Shown in pieces: positions 26,681 to 34,596 of a stretch of DNA of 62,874 bases. A model generated the notes under the pieces. It had not been told where the DNA came from and ran no database searches. It worked only from the letters and a program-made list of their open reading frames with translations. The stretch is taken from positions 1 to 62,874 of the forward strand of contig DAHUYO010000012.1 in assembly GCA_027315185.1 (NCBI GenBank). Direction: 5' to 3'. Source of the stretch: Acidobacteriota bacterium. Lineage in GTDB: Bacteria > Acidobacteriota > Terriglobia > Terriglobales > SCQP01. The translations under genes and the position numbers were made by a program. Each line of letters starts with the position of its first letter. Position 1 is the stretch's first letter.

Positions 26681-27844
26681 ATGGCGATACCGATTACCTA
26701 TAACCTGCGGCATCTGCGGCAACGGCCGGGAGCGACGGCGATGACCGCCGTGGGCATTGCCCTTACGGTGGCGATCGCGCTGTTTATTCTGGCCCTGCTC
26801 GGCGGTCTGCGGCAGGCATTCGCCCGCAGCGGCCAGCCGCTGAACGTGCTGGTGCTGCGCAAGGGCTCGACGGCCGAGGTCACCAGCACGGTCACCGAAC
26901 AGCAGGCGGCGCTGCTGCGAACCTTGCCGGGGATCGCCAAAAATGCCGCCGGGCAGCCCATGGTTTCGCCGGAGCTGGTGGTGGTGGTCTCCCTGCCGCA
27001 GCGCAACGGCGCCGGACCGAACAACGTCACGGTGCGGGGCTTGGGCCGGATTGGCAGGCAACTGCGGCCTCAGGTGCATTTGGTGAAGGGGCGATGGTTC
27101 CATGCCGGACAGCGGGAGGTGGACGTCAGCCAGTCGGTGGCCCGCCGTTATCGCCATGCCCAAGTGGGCGGCTCCATCCGTTTTGGACAAGGGCAATGGC
27201 GGGTGGTGGGCATCTTCGCCGCCGGCAACACCGCGCCGAGTTCGGAAATTTGGGGTGACGTCCATCAGATGCAAGGCGACTTCCAGCGGCAAGGGGTGTT
27301 TTCCTCCGTGCTGCTGCAAGCGGCCAGCCCGGTGGAGGCCAGCGCCCTGGTCCGCCGAGTCAGCAGCGACCAGCAACTGGAGCTGCATGGAATCCACGAG
27401 CAGGCCTATTACGCCCAACAGACGCAGTCGGGGGCGCCGATCGAGTTGGTCGGTTGGGTGGTGGCGCTGATCATGGCCATCGGCTCCTGCTTCGCGGCCA
27501 TGAACACCATGTACGCCGCCGTCGCGTACCGGGAGCGGGAGATCGGCACGCTGCGCATGCTGGGCTTTTCCCGGCCCAGCATCCTGGGCTGCTTCGTCCT
27601 GGAAAGCCTGATGCTGGCGGTGCTGGGTTGGGCGCTAGCGGTGGTGGCGATGCTGCCGCTGAACGGTTTGACCACTGGTACCATGAACAACGCCACCTTC
27701 AGCGAAGTGGTGTTCCAAATCAAGATGACGCCGACGGTGCTGGGCTGGGCGCTGGCGTTCGCACTGCTGATGGGCTTGATCGGCGGCCTAGCGCCGGCGT
27801 GGCAGGCGGCGCGGCGGGAAATCGTGAGCGCATTGCGCGCCTAG
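26681..27844 (+). CDS. ABC exporter permease 2 (FtsX/MacB type)
   Basis: 387 residues, 17 bases after permease 1. Same topology: helix 1 (GATAMTAVGIALTVAIALFILALLGGL), periplasmic domain, then three helices (MAIGSCFAAMNTMYAAVAYREREIGTLRMLGFSRPSILGCFVLESLMLAVLG). The periplasmic part differs from permease 1, so the two probably form a heterodimer. Confidence 0.92.
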   Translation: MAIPITYNLRHLRQRPGATAMTAVGIALTVAIALFILALLGGLRQAFARSGQPLNVLVLRKGSTAEVTSTVTEQQAALLRTLPGIAKNAAGQPMVSPELVVVVSLPQRNGAGPNNVTVRGLGRIGRQLRPQVHLVKGRWFHAGQREVDVSQSVARRYRHAQVGGSIRFGQGQWRVVGIFAAGNTAPSSEIWGDVHQMQGDFQRQGVFSSVLLQAASPVEASALVRRVSSDQQLELHGIHEQAYYAQQTQSGAPIELVGWVVALIMAIGSCFAAMNTMYAAVAYREREIGTLRMLGFSRPSILGCFVLESLMLAVLGWALAVVAMLPLNGLTTGTMNNATFSEVVFQIKMTPTVLGWALAFALLMGLIGGLAPAWQAARREIVSALRA

Positions 27845-27858
27845 GCGGTGTCGCGAAC

Positions 27859-29199
27859 ATGGCCAGCCCCACCGACGATCTCAAAAGCCTGCGGATTGAC
27901 CGCTCCTCCCCGCCCCCACCGCGGCGGGGTCGAACCGTGGTGGTTGCCATGGCCGTGCTCGTGGCCGTGCTGGCGTTCACGGCCTGGCGTTTGCTGGCGC
28001 CAAAGCCATTGGCGGTGCGCGTCGCCATCGCCTCGGCGCCCAGTGTGGCGGCGGATCCGGTGGCCCTGACGGCGACCGGCTACGTCGTGGCCCATCACAC
28101 GATCTACGTGAACAGCAAGGTGACCGGCAAAATCGCCTGGGTCGGCGTCGAGAAGGGCGATCATGTGCGCAAGGGACAGGTGCTGGTGCGGCTGGACGAC
28201 CGGGAATTCCAGGCGCAGCTGCTGGAGGCGCAAGGGGCCTATGACAATGCCCGCGCCTATTGGCGGGAACTGAAAAGGGGCTCGCGGCCGCAGCAGGTCG
28301 CCCAGGCGCGCCACAACCTGCGGCAGGCGCAAGCCACGCTGGCGAACGACCGGCTCAACCTGCAACGCACCCAGGCCCTGGCGGCCCAGGGAATTGACGC
28401 GAAACAGACGCTGGACAACGCCCTCGCTACGTACCGCGCGCAAGCGCAGAACGTGGCGGCGCTGGAGCAGGCCTATCAACTACTCAAGATCGGCAGCCGG
28501 CGCGAGGATATCGCCCGTGCCTACGGCAGCATGCTGGAAGCGCAAGGGCAACTGGAATACGCCCAAGCGCAGCTCGCGGCCACCCGAATCCGCGCCCCGG
28601 TCACCGGCACCATCTTGGACCGTACCGCGGAAGTCGGCGAGCTGGTGACGGCGGAGTTCGCCAGCACCGCCACGGGCGGGCCGGTGGGTTCGGTCGTGAC
28701 CCTGGCGAACCTGAAGGACATCCAGGTGCAGCTCGACATCGCCGAGGCGGACTTCGGCCGGCTTCGCAAAACAATGCAGGCGATTCTTTGGACCGACACC
28801 TACCCGAACCGGAAATACCACGGCTACCTCGCCCAAGTGTCGCCGGAGGCGAATGAAGAGAAGGCCACCATTCAGGTGAAGGTGCAGGTGCTCCACCCCG
28901 ACCGCTATCTCCGGCCGGAGATGAACGCCACGGTGCAATTCCTCAGCCCGCGCCAGCCCGCTGCGGCGGCGCCGCGGGGCGTGGCCGTGCCCTCCGCCGC
29001 CGTCCATCGGCGGAGCGGCCGCCCGTTCGTCTGGCTGGCGTTTCGCGGCCGGGCATTACGCCGCGGCGTGCAGATCACTGGGCAAACCGCCGGCGCGACC
29101 CTGGTCACCGGGTTGGACGGCGGCGAGCAGGTCATCACCCAGGCGCCGGCCGGCCTGCGCGCCGGCGACCGCATCCGCATTCAGAGCTCGGGAGATTAG
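27859..29199 (+). CDS. Membrane fusion protein (HlyD/DevB-like) of ABC exporter
   Basis: 446 residues from the ATG at 27859. Short cytoplasmic N-terminus, one membrane anchor (VVAMAVLVAVLAFTAWRLL), split lipoyl/barrel-sandwich halves (VNSKVTGKIAWVGVEKGDHVRKGQVLVRLDD; ATRIRAPVTGTILDRTAEVGELV) around a long coiled coil (about 115-250), then beta-barrel and membrane-proximal domains. It links the inner-membrane permeases to an outer-membrane channel; no TolC-like gene is present here. Confidence 0.93.
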   Translation: MASPTDDLKSLRIDRSSPPPPRRGRTVVVAMAVLVAVLAFTAWRLLAPKPLAVRVAIASAPSVAADPVALTATGYVVAHHTIYVNSKVTGKIAWVGVEKGDHVRKGQVLVRLDDREFQAQLLEAQGAYDNARAYWRELKRGSRPQQVAQARHNLRQAQATLANDRLNLQRTQALAAQGIDAKQTLDNALATYRAQAQNVAALEQAYQLLKIGSRREDIARAYGSMLEAQGQLEYAQAQLAATRIRAPVTGTILDRTAEVGELVTAEFASTATGGPVGSVVTLANLKDIQVQLDIAEADFGRLRKTMQAILWTDTYPNRKYHGYLAQVSPEANEEKATIQVKVQVLHPDRYLRPEMNATVQFLSPRQPAAAAPRGVAVPSAAVHRRSGRPFVWLAFRGRALRRGVQITGQTAGATLVTGLDGGEQVITQAPAGLRAGDRIRIQSSGD

Positions 29200-29208
29200 A
29201 GATTAGTC

Positions 29209-29928
29209 ATGACCACCACCGCCCCCTTCCCCGCCCCGGCCAAGACCGTCGCCGAACCCGCCATCGTGGAGGCGGAACATATTGGCAAGGTGTTTCACCG
29301 CGACAGCTTCGAAGTCGTGGCGCTCGAGGACGTCTCCCTAACCATCGCCCGCGGGGATTTCGTGGCGTTGATGGGCCCGTCGGGTTCGGGCAAGACCACG
29401 CTGTTGAACATGATCGCGGCGGTGGACCGTCCCACCAGCGGCACGATGCGCGTCATGGGCCAGGATATTTACCGCCTGAACGATCGCGAGGCGGCGCGCT
29501 GGCGCAACGAGAAGATTGGCTACATCTTCCAGACGTTCAACTTGATCCCGGTGCTCACGGCGGCGGAGAACGTGGAGCTGCCGCTCCTATTGAGCCGGCT
29601 GTCAAAAAGCGAGCGGCGGGAGCATGTCGAGACGGCTCTCCGGCTGGTGGGCTTGCAGGACCGCATGGGCCACTTGCCGAAGCAGCTTTCCGGCGGGCAA
29701 GAACAGCGCGTCGCCATCGCGCGAGCCATTGTCTCCGATCCGGCGATCCTTCTGGCCGACGAGCCCACCGGCGACTTGGACCGGCAATCGGCGGCGGAGG
29801 TGCTGGAGATCATGACCCGCCTGAACCAAGAATTCCGCAAGACGGTGGTGATGGTTACCCACGACGCGCATGCCGCGGGCTACGCCCATGTCACGCGCCA
29901 TCTGGAAAAAGGCCATCTCCAGGCCTAG
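29209..29928 (+). CDS. ABC exporter ATP-binding protein (MacB/LolD/DevA type)
   Basis: 239 residues. Walker [11 protein letters not shown]-loop ([22 protein letters not shown]), signature LSGGQ (with E after it: [12 protein letters not shown]), Walker [13 protein letters not shown] with intact catalytic Glu, and His switch MVTHDA. Powers the two FtsX-type permeases encoded upstream, 9 bases after the fusion protein gene. Confidence 0.95.
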   Translation: MTTTAPFPAPAKTVAEPAIVEAEHIGKVFHRDSFEVVALEDVSLTIARGDFVALMGPSGSGKTTLLNMIAAVDRPTSGTMRVMGQDIYRLNDREAARWRNEKIGYIFQTFNLIPVLTAAENVELPLLLSRLSKSERREHVETALRLVGLQDRMGHLPKQLSGGQEQRVAIARAIVSDPAILLADEPTGDLDRQSAAEVLEIMTRLNQEFRKTVVMVTHDAHAAGYAHVTRHLEKGHLQA

Positions 29929-29949
29929 AGGCCGCCTGGCTGCGCCCGG

Positions 29950-31110
29950 CTAGGCGGGAGCATGCGGCGCCGGAGCCGGCCGCAGCGCGCGGACAGCGGC
30001 GATGACACGGCTGGCCGCAAAGTCCACCTCCTCCGCGGTGGTGAACCGCCCGAGGCCAAAACGCAAGGCTGACTGCGCCCATTCCTTGGGCACGCCCATC
30101 GCCAGCAGGACATACGACGGCCCGCCGGTTCCCGCCGTGCAGGCCGATCCGGCGGAAATAGCGAGATCGCCCAGTTCCATCATCAGCACTTCACCGTCCA
30201 TGTCTTCAAAACACACGTTCAGATTGTGCGGCAACCGGTGCTTAAGACTGCCGTTAACGTGGATGCCCGGCAACGCCGCCAGCAACTGATTCTTCAGGCG
30301 GTCGCGCAATCCCGCCAGCCGCACGCTTTCCGCCGCCATCTCCTGCATTGCCAGCGCCGCCGCCTCCCCCAGTGCGACGATGCCCGGAACGTTCAGCGTA
30401 CCGGAGCGCAGACCGCGTTCTTGGCCACCGCCCTCGATTTCCGCCGCCAGGCCCGGTACGCTGCCGCGGCGGATGTATAACGCTCCGATCCCCTTGGGCG
30501 CATACATCTTGTGGCCGGAAAGCGAAATCAGATCGGCGGCCCAGGCCGAGGCGTCAATGGGAATTTTGCCTGCCGCCTGAGCGGCGTCCGAGTGCAGCGG
30601 AATCCCGCGCTCCCGCGCCAGCCGGCCGATGGCGGGCAAGTCTTGCAGTACCCCGGTTTCATTATTGGCGGCCATGACGCTGATCAACGCGGTTTGGGGT
30701 TTCAGCGCCGCGCGCAAGCGCTCCAAATCGAGTCGCCCGTCGCCGCCGACGGGAAGAAAGGTCACCTCGTGGCCCGCCCGGGCCAGCGACTTGCAGGGGT
30801 CGAGCACGGCGTGATGTTCGGTGGCTATCGTAACCAGATGCGCGCCGGGGCGGCGTCGCATCACTCCCTTGATGGCCAAGTTATTACTTTCCGTGGCGCC
30901 GCTGGTGAAGATGATCTCATCCGCCGCGGCGCCGATCAGTTTGGCGACCTGGCCGCGAGCGTGAGCCACCGCCGCCTCCGCCTGCCAGCCGAAATGATGG
31001 CGGCTGGCGGGATTTCCGAACTGGGTGGTGAAGAACGGCGACATGGCCGCCAGCACTCTCCGGTCCACTGGGGTGGTGGCGTGATAGTCCAAATAGACTG
31101 GCGTCTGCAC
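29950..31110 (-). CDS. Cysteine desulfurase, IscS/NifS family
   Basis: About 386 residues from a GTG at 31110 with GGAG upstream (another GTG at 31155 adds 15 residues). PLP enzyme releasing sulfur from cysteine for Fe-S clusters and thio-cofactors. Motifs: VYLDYHATTPVD, TSGATESNNLAIKG, TEHHAVLDP, SDAAQAAGKIPID, PLP-Lys in SGHKMYAPKGIG, catalytic Cys in SAGSACTAG. No IscU or SufE partner is next to it. It converges with the exporter operon. Confidence 0.94.
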   Translation of the reverse strand: MQTPVYLDYHATTPVDRRVLAAMSPFFTTQFGNPASRHHFGWQAEAAVAHARGQVAKLIGAAADEIIFTSGATESNNLAIKGVMRRRPGAHLVTIATEHHAVLDPCKSLARAGHEVTFLPVGGDGRLDLERLRAALKPQTALISVMAANNETGVLQDLPAIGRLARERGIPLHSDAAQAAGKIPIDASAWAADLISLSGHKMYAPKGIGALYIRRGSVPGLAAEIEGGGQERGLRSGTLNVPGIVALGEAAALAMQEMAAESVRLAGLRDRLKNQLLAALPGIHVNGSLKHRLPHNLNVCFEDMDGEVLMMELGDLAISAGSACTAGTGGPSYVLLAMGVPKEWAQSALRFGLGRFTTAEEVDFAASRVIAAVRALRPAPAPHAPA

Positions 31111-31233
31111 CCGATTTGCTCCGTGGAGAACATCTAGTGTACGGCGCGGGCGCACCTAGGTAAAGGCGCGCGCGTACAGGCCAGCCTTAGACCGGGCAGA
31201 CAAGCGGCAACCGCTCGCTGGCCGCGGGGACAG

Positions 31234-31899
31234 CTACTGCCGGGTCACGACCAAGCCGGCGGCGGGCATGGTTAGGCGCAGCAAACGCCCCCGTTGCAGC
31301 AGGAGATACACCGTTGCTTGGCTAGTCTCGGCGCGCAGCCGCTCTTCGCCCTGCTGGCTGCCGGGTCCATGGCCGCCGAGTGGTGTCTCTGTGAGCCGGA
31401 CTTCGCCCGGATCGCCGGTATGCGGCACAAATACGGAAAACGTCTGTGTGCCGCCTTTGGACCAGTTGTACCGATCCGCGAGCGGTTCCCAGAGCGAATA
31501 CACATTGGCGTCCAAGATCGCGGTGGTTGGCGGCAACTGGAACAGGAATGTTTGCGCCTGTCCATGCGCTGGCTGGTAGCGCGCGCGCAAGCGTTTGCTG
31601 GCAAAACGGACGATGATGCGGTCCGCGCCCTGTTGCCATGCGTAGGCACGCAAGCGGCCGCCGGCGAACCATTGCAACTCCGCCCGCTGCTTGATGCGGC
31701 CGCCGCCCAGGCGGTATTGCAGCTGGACTTGCAAACGCCCGCCGGCGCCGCTGTTGTGCAATTGAAAATGCTCCTGGCCCAAACGCTTGCCGTGCTGCGC
31801 GATGACCAACGTGCCGGAATCGTGCTGAGGCAGCTGCGCTGGTGCGGCAATTGCCAAGGCCAGGGCGAGCAGGGAGACGGAGAGTAACGGACGGATCAT
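31234..31899 (-). CDS. Secreted protein of unknown function
   Basis: 221 residues from the ATG at 31899, which overlaps the aroK stop (ATGA). Signal peptide MIRPLLSVSLLALALAIAAP. The mature part is beta-rich: GTLVIAQHGKRLGQEHFQLH, RIKQRAELQWFAGGRLRAYAWQ, NVYSLWEPLADRYNWSKGG. It looks like a small periplasmic barrel or lipid/sugar-binding fold, but no family is assigned. Translational coupling to aroK implies shared expression only. Confidence 0.75.
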   Translation of the reverse strand: MIRPLLSVSLLALALAIAAPAQLPQHDSGTLVIAQHGKRLGQEHFQLHNSGAGGRLQVQLQYRLGGGRIKQRAELQWFAGGRLRAYAWQQGADRIIVRFASKRLRARYQPAHGQAQTFLFQLPPTTAILDANVYSLWEPLADRYNWSKGGTQTFSVFVPHTGDPGEVRLTETPLGGHGPGSQQGEERLRAETSQATVYLLLQRGRLLRLTMPAAGLVVTRQ

Positions 31900-32483
31900 A
31901 GCGGGAACGGAGCGGACAAATGCGGGCGCGCCGCCGGGCGCGCCACCCATTGATAGATCTGATCCAGCACGCGGTCCGCAAGGAGTTCCGGACTCACGCC
32001 GGTCTCCCCGGAAGCCATGGGCACGGTCAGGTGGGCACGGCGATAGAACGGCAGCCGCCGTGCGTGGAGTTCGCGGAACGAGGCTTCATCCCGGAACAAC
32101 GGCCGATTGGTGACCTGAGCGCAGCGCAGCAACAACTCTTCCAGCGGCACGTCCAGGAACACCACAACCCCGCTGGCGGCGAGCAGACGCTCACAGTTGC
32201 CGGGCTGGGCGAAGGTCCCGCCACCCAAAGCCACGACCATACGGCGGCGCGCGGCCGCACCGAGCACCAACTCCAGCTGCTCCCGCTCAAGGGCGCGAAA
32301 ACCAGCCTCGCCACGGCGGGCAAAGATTTCCGGAATGGGCAGCCCGGCAGCCGCCTCGATGCGCTCATCCAAGTCACAGAAATGCCAGCCCAGCCGCGCC
32401 GCCAGGCAGCGGCCCAAGGTCGTCTTGCCGCTGCCCATGAAGCCGGTCAACGAGATCGGATTGGGGGGTGGAATGGGCGGCAC
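31896..32483 (-). CDS. aroK: Shikimate kinase
   Basis: 195 residues, GTG start. Phosphorylates shikimate in aromatic amino-acid synthesis. P-loop GFMGSGKTT (residues 14-22), shikimate-binding DLDERIE and ALGGGTF, and lid region NRPLF. Slightly longer than the usual 170-180 residues at the C-terminus. Overlaps the downstream secreted-protein gene by 4 bases. Confidence 0.94.
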   Translation of the reverse strand: MPPIPPPNPISLTGFMGSGKTTLGRCLAARLGWHFCDLDERIEAAAGLPIPEIFARRGEAGFRALEREQLELVLGAAARRRMVVALGGGTFAQPGNCERLLAASGVVVFLDVPLEELLLRCAQVTNRPLFRDEASFRELHARRLPFYRRAHLTVPMASGETGVSPELLADRVLDQIYQWVARPAARPHLSAPFPL

Positions 32484-32677
32484 AGGGCCAGATTAGCAGG
32501 GCGCAGGCCGGGCGCGGCGCGCGACCGGGCGCCGGACGCGGCCCCCGCCGCGGGCCGGCAACGTTGGCCGCGGGCCGAAACCAGCTCGGGCGGCCGGACC
32601 CGTTGCCGCCGCGCCGCAAAGCTCCCCGACCGACGCCGCCCCCATCGGCGCCGCGCGGCAGCGGCGCGCCGCCGCGG

Positions 32678-33388
32678 TTAGGCCGCTTGCGAGCGTTGAC
32701 TGGCGGAATTGAGAACCTCGATCTCCGCCGGCGCCTCCCCCAACGAGCGCACGACCTGCAAGATGGACAAGGGCAGCGAGCGGGACGAACTGATGCCCAT
32801 CTTGCGATAGGCGCTTTCCAGGTGGCGCTTGACGGTCGAGATCCCGATGTGCAAATCGGTGGCGATTTGCCGGTTCTTTTTGCCCTGCAAGCATTCCGAG
32901 ACGATATCAATTTCCCGCGCCGAGAGATGAAACTGGCGGGCCAAGGCTTGCCGGGTGTGATTGTCCAGCAGGTTCATCTGCTCCGGTTTCGGCAACTGAC
33001 TCTTGCGTTCGGTGGCCACCAGCAGCAGCAGCCGCGATTCCCCCGCCTCCGCCTCCTCGCCCATCGCGGGCAGAATGGAGCAACTAATGGTGGTCGCGCC
33101 CAATTGGCTACGCTGCAAGCGCAGGCTCTCGGTGTGGTAGGCGATGCCCGTCTGCAGCACCCGTTCACAGATGGTCCGCAGGCCGCTGAGGTCGAAGTCC
33201 GGCAGGCATTGGTCCATCGGCATGCCCAGGGTTTTTTTCGTGCGCAATCGGCTGTCCAACAACTCGAGAAAGGCGCCATTGGCGTCCTTGAGCTTCTGTT
33301 GAGCGGCATCGTAAATGGCCAGGCCCACGACCGGGTTCCGCCACAGCGATTCCAGCACCAGACTGCGCAATTTGCCGTTTTCACGCAT
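32678..33388 (-). CDS. PAS-LuxR transcriptional regulator
   Basis: 236 residues from the ATG at 33388, which has AAGGGGAA just upstream. The N-terminal half is PAS-like (NPVVGLAIYDAAQQKLKDANGAFLELLDSR, LQTGIAYHTESLRLQRSQLG); the C-terminal HTH is of LuxR/GerE type (LSAREIDIVSECLQGKKNRQIATDLHIGISTVKRHLESAYRKMGI). No receiver domain and no adjacent kinase, so it probably senses a small ligand or redox state directly. Confidence 0.85.
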   Translation of the reverse strand: MRENGKLRSLVLESLWRNPVVGLAIYDAAQQKLKDANGAFLELLDSRLRTKKTLGMPMDQCLPDFDLSGLRTICERVLQTGIAYHTESLRLQRSQLGATTISCSILPAMGEEAEAGESRLLLLVATERKSQLPKPEQMNLLDNHTRQALARQFHLSAREIDIVSECLQGKKNRQIATDLHIGISTVKRHLESAYRKMGISSSRSLPLSILQVVRSLGEAPAEIEVLNSASQRSQAA

Positions 33389-33675
33389 GGGATTCCCCTT
33401 TGCAATCGCGCTCGCACGGGCGCCCGACGGGACCAATTGAACGGTAAACGGAAGCGGGCATGGCTGAGTTTGGCATTGGCTCCGACGGAGGGCGCGAGTG
33501 AGCTTTGCCTTTTCTACCTTGGTCCAACCTCGAAACGAGTGGAGTAGAGCGGCATGAGGTTGGAGGATTGCGGGCGGCAAAAGGTCGCACCAGGCGGAAG
33601 CCGAATTTGTCCCGCTGCCCAAAACGGGCATTTCGGCCTGACCACTGGCGGCACTGCCAGGCTGGAAACCGCGGC

Positions 33676-34533
33676 CTAGCGGGTGCGCGCAATGGCCGGG
33701 GCGACGTCTTCCTCCGGTACGGGATAGAGATAGAGCCGCTCCAACTCCCCTTTTAGAATGGCAAAAGCATCTCCGGGGGTGTCGGCGAAGCGAAACAGAT
33801 CCAAGTCCTCGGCCGCAATTGTGCCCCACTCCACCAAGGCATTAAAATTCAGCACCTGGCGCCAATAGGCTTCGCTATAGAGCAAGACGGTGATCTTTTT
33901 GGCCAGCTTCTGCGTTTGCGCGAGGGTCAGAATTTCCATCAATTCGTCGAGCGTGCCGAACCCACCGGGAAACGCGACCAGCGCCTTGGCGGGATAGGCG
34001 AACCAAAACTTGCGCATGAAAAAGTAATGAAACTCAAACGCCAGGCCCTCGGTGATATAGGGATTCGGGTGCTGCTCAAAGGGCAGACTGATGTTGAGGC
34101 CGATGGTCTTGCCTCCGGCCTCGCGGGCGCCCAGGTTGGCGGCTTCCATGATGCCCGGGCCGCCGCCGGAGGTCACGACGAAACGCCGGCGGCGGCTAGG
34201 CAGGCCGTCAGCCCAGCGGGTCAGCAAGCGGGCCAGTTCCCGCGCCTCCTCGTAATAGCGGGACAACTCCACCGCCCGCTCCCGCGCACGGCGCGCCGGC
34301 GAACCGGCGGCGTCGCTGCAAGCCGCTAGAGCCGCTTGCGCCGCCGCTCGCGCCTGCACGCGGGCCGAACCGAAAAACACGATGGTGTCGTGAATGTTCT
34401 CCCGCCGCAGGCGATGCAACGGCTCCAGGTACTCGGCCAAGACGCGCAGCGGCCGCGCATCGGGGCTGTTGAGAAAGAGCGGATTGGCATACGCCAGGGG
34501 CGGATGCTCGGACAGATCGTCGGTGGGGTCCAT
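33676..34533 (-). CDS. LOG-family protein (nucleotide monophosphate phosphoribohydrolase-like)
   Basis: 285 residues, larger than plant/bacterial LOG (about 190) because of an N-terminal helical extension. Signature motifs TSGGGPGIMEAAN and PGGFGTLDE are complete, as in cytokinin-activating LOG proteins and PpnN-type enzymes that split nucleotides into base and ribose 5-phosphate. Old annotations call this family lysine decarboxylase. A 287-base gap to the PAS-LuxR start holds no recognised gene. Confidence 0.88.
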   Translation of the reverse strand: MDPTDDLSEHPPLAYANPLFLNSPDARPLRVLAEYLEPLHRLRRENIHDTIVFFGSARVQARAAAQAALAACSDAAGSPARRARERAVELSRYYEEARELARLLTRWADGLPSRRRRFVVTSGGGPGIMEAANLGAREAGGKTIGLNISLPFEQHPNPYITEGLAFEFHYFFMRKFWFAYPAKALVAFPGGFGTLDELMEILTLAQTQKLAKKITVLLYSEAYWRQVLNFNALVEWGTIAAEDLDLFRFADTPGDAFAILKGELERLYLYPVPEEDVAPAIARTR

Positions 34534-34596
34534 GGGAAGGCCAGGCCCGGCAGCGAGCCTGCAACTTATAATACTGAGAGGCGGGGAAAGACGGGG

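Noticed and set aside
34336..34596. N-terminal extension of Rel by 87 codons
   Set aside because: It overlaps the divergent LOG gene and has no Rel-like sequence; the ATG at 34597 has its own ribosome site.
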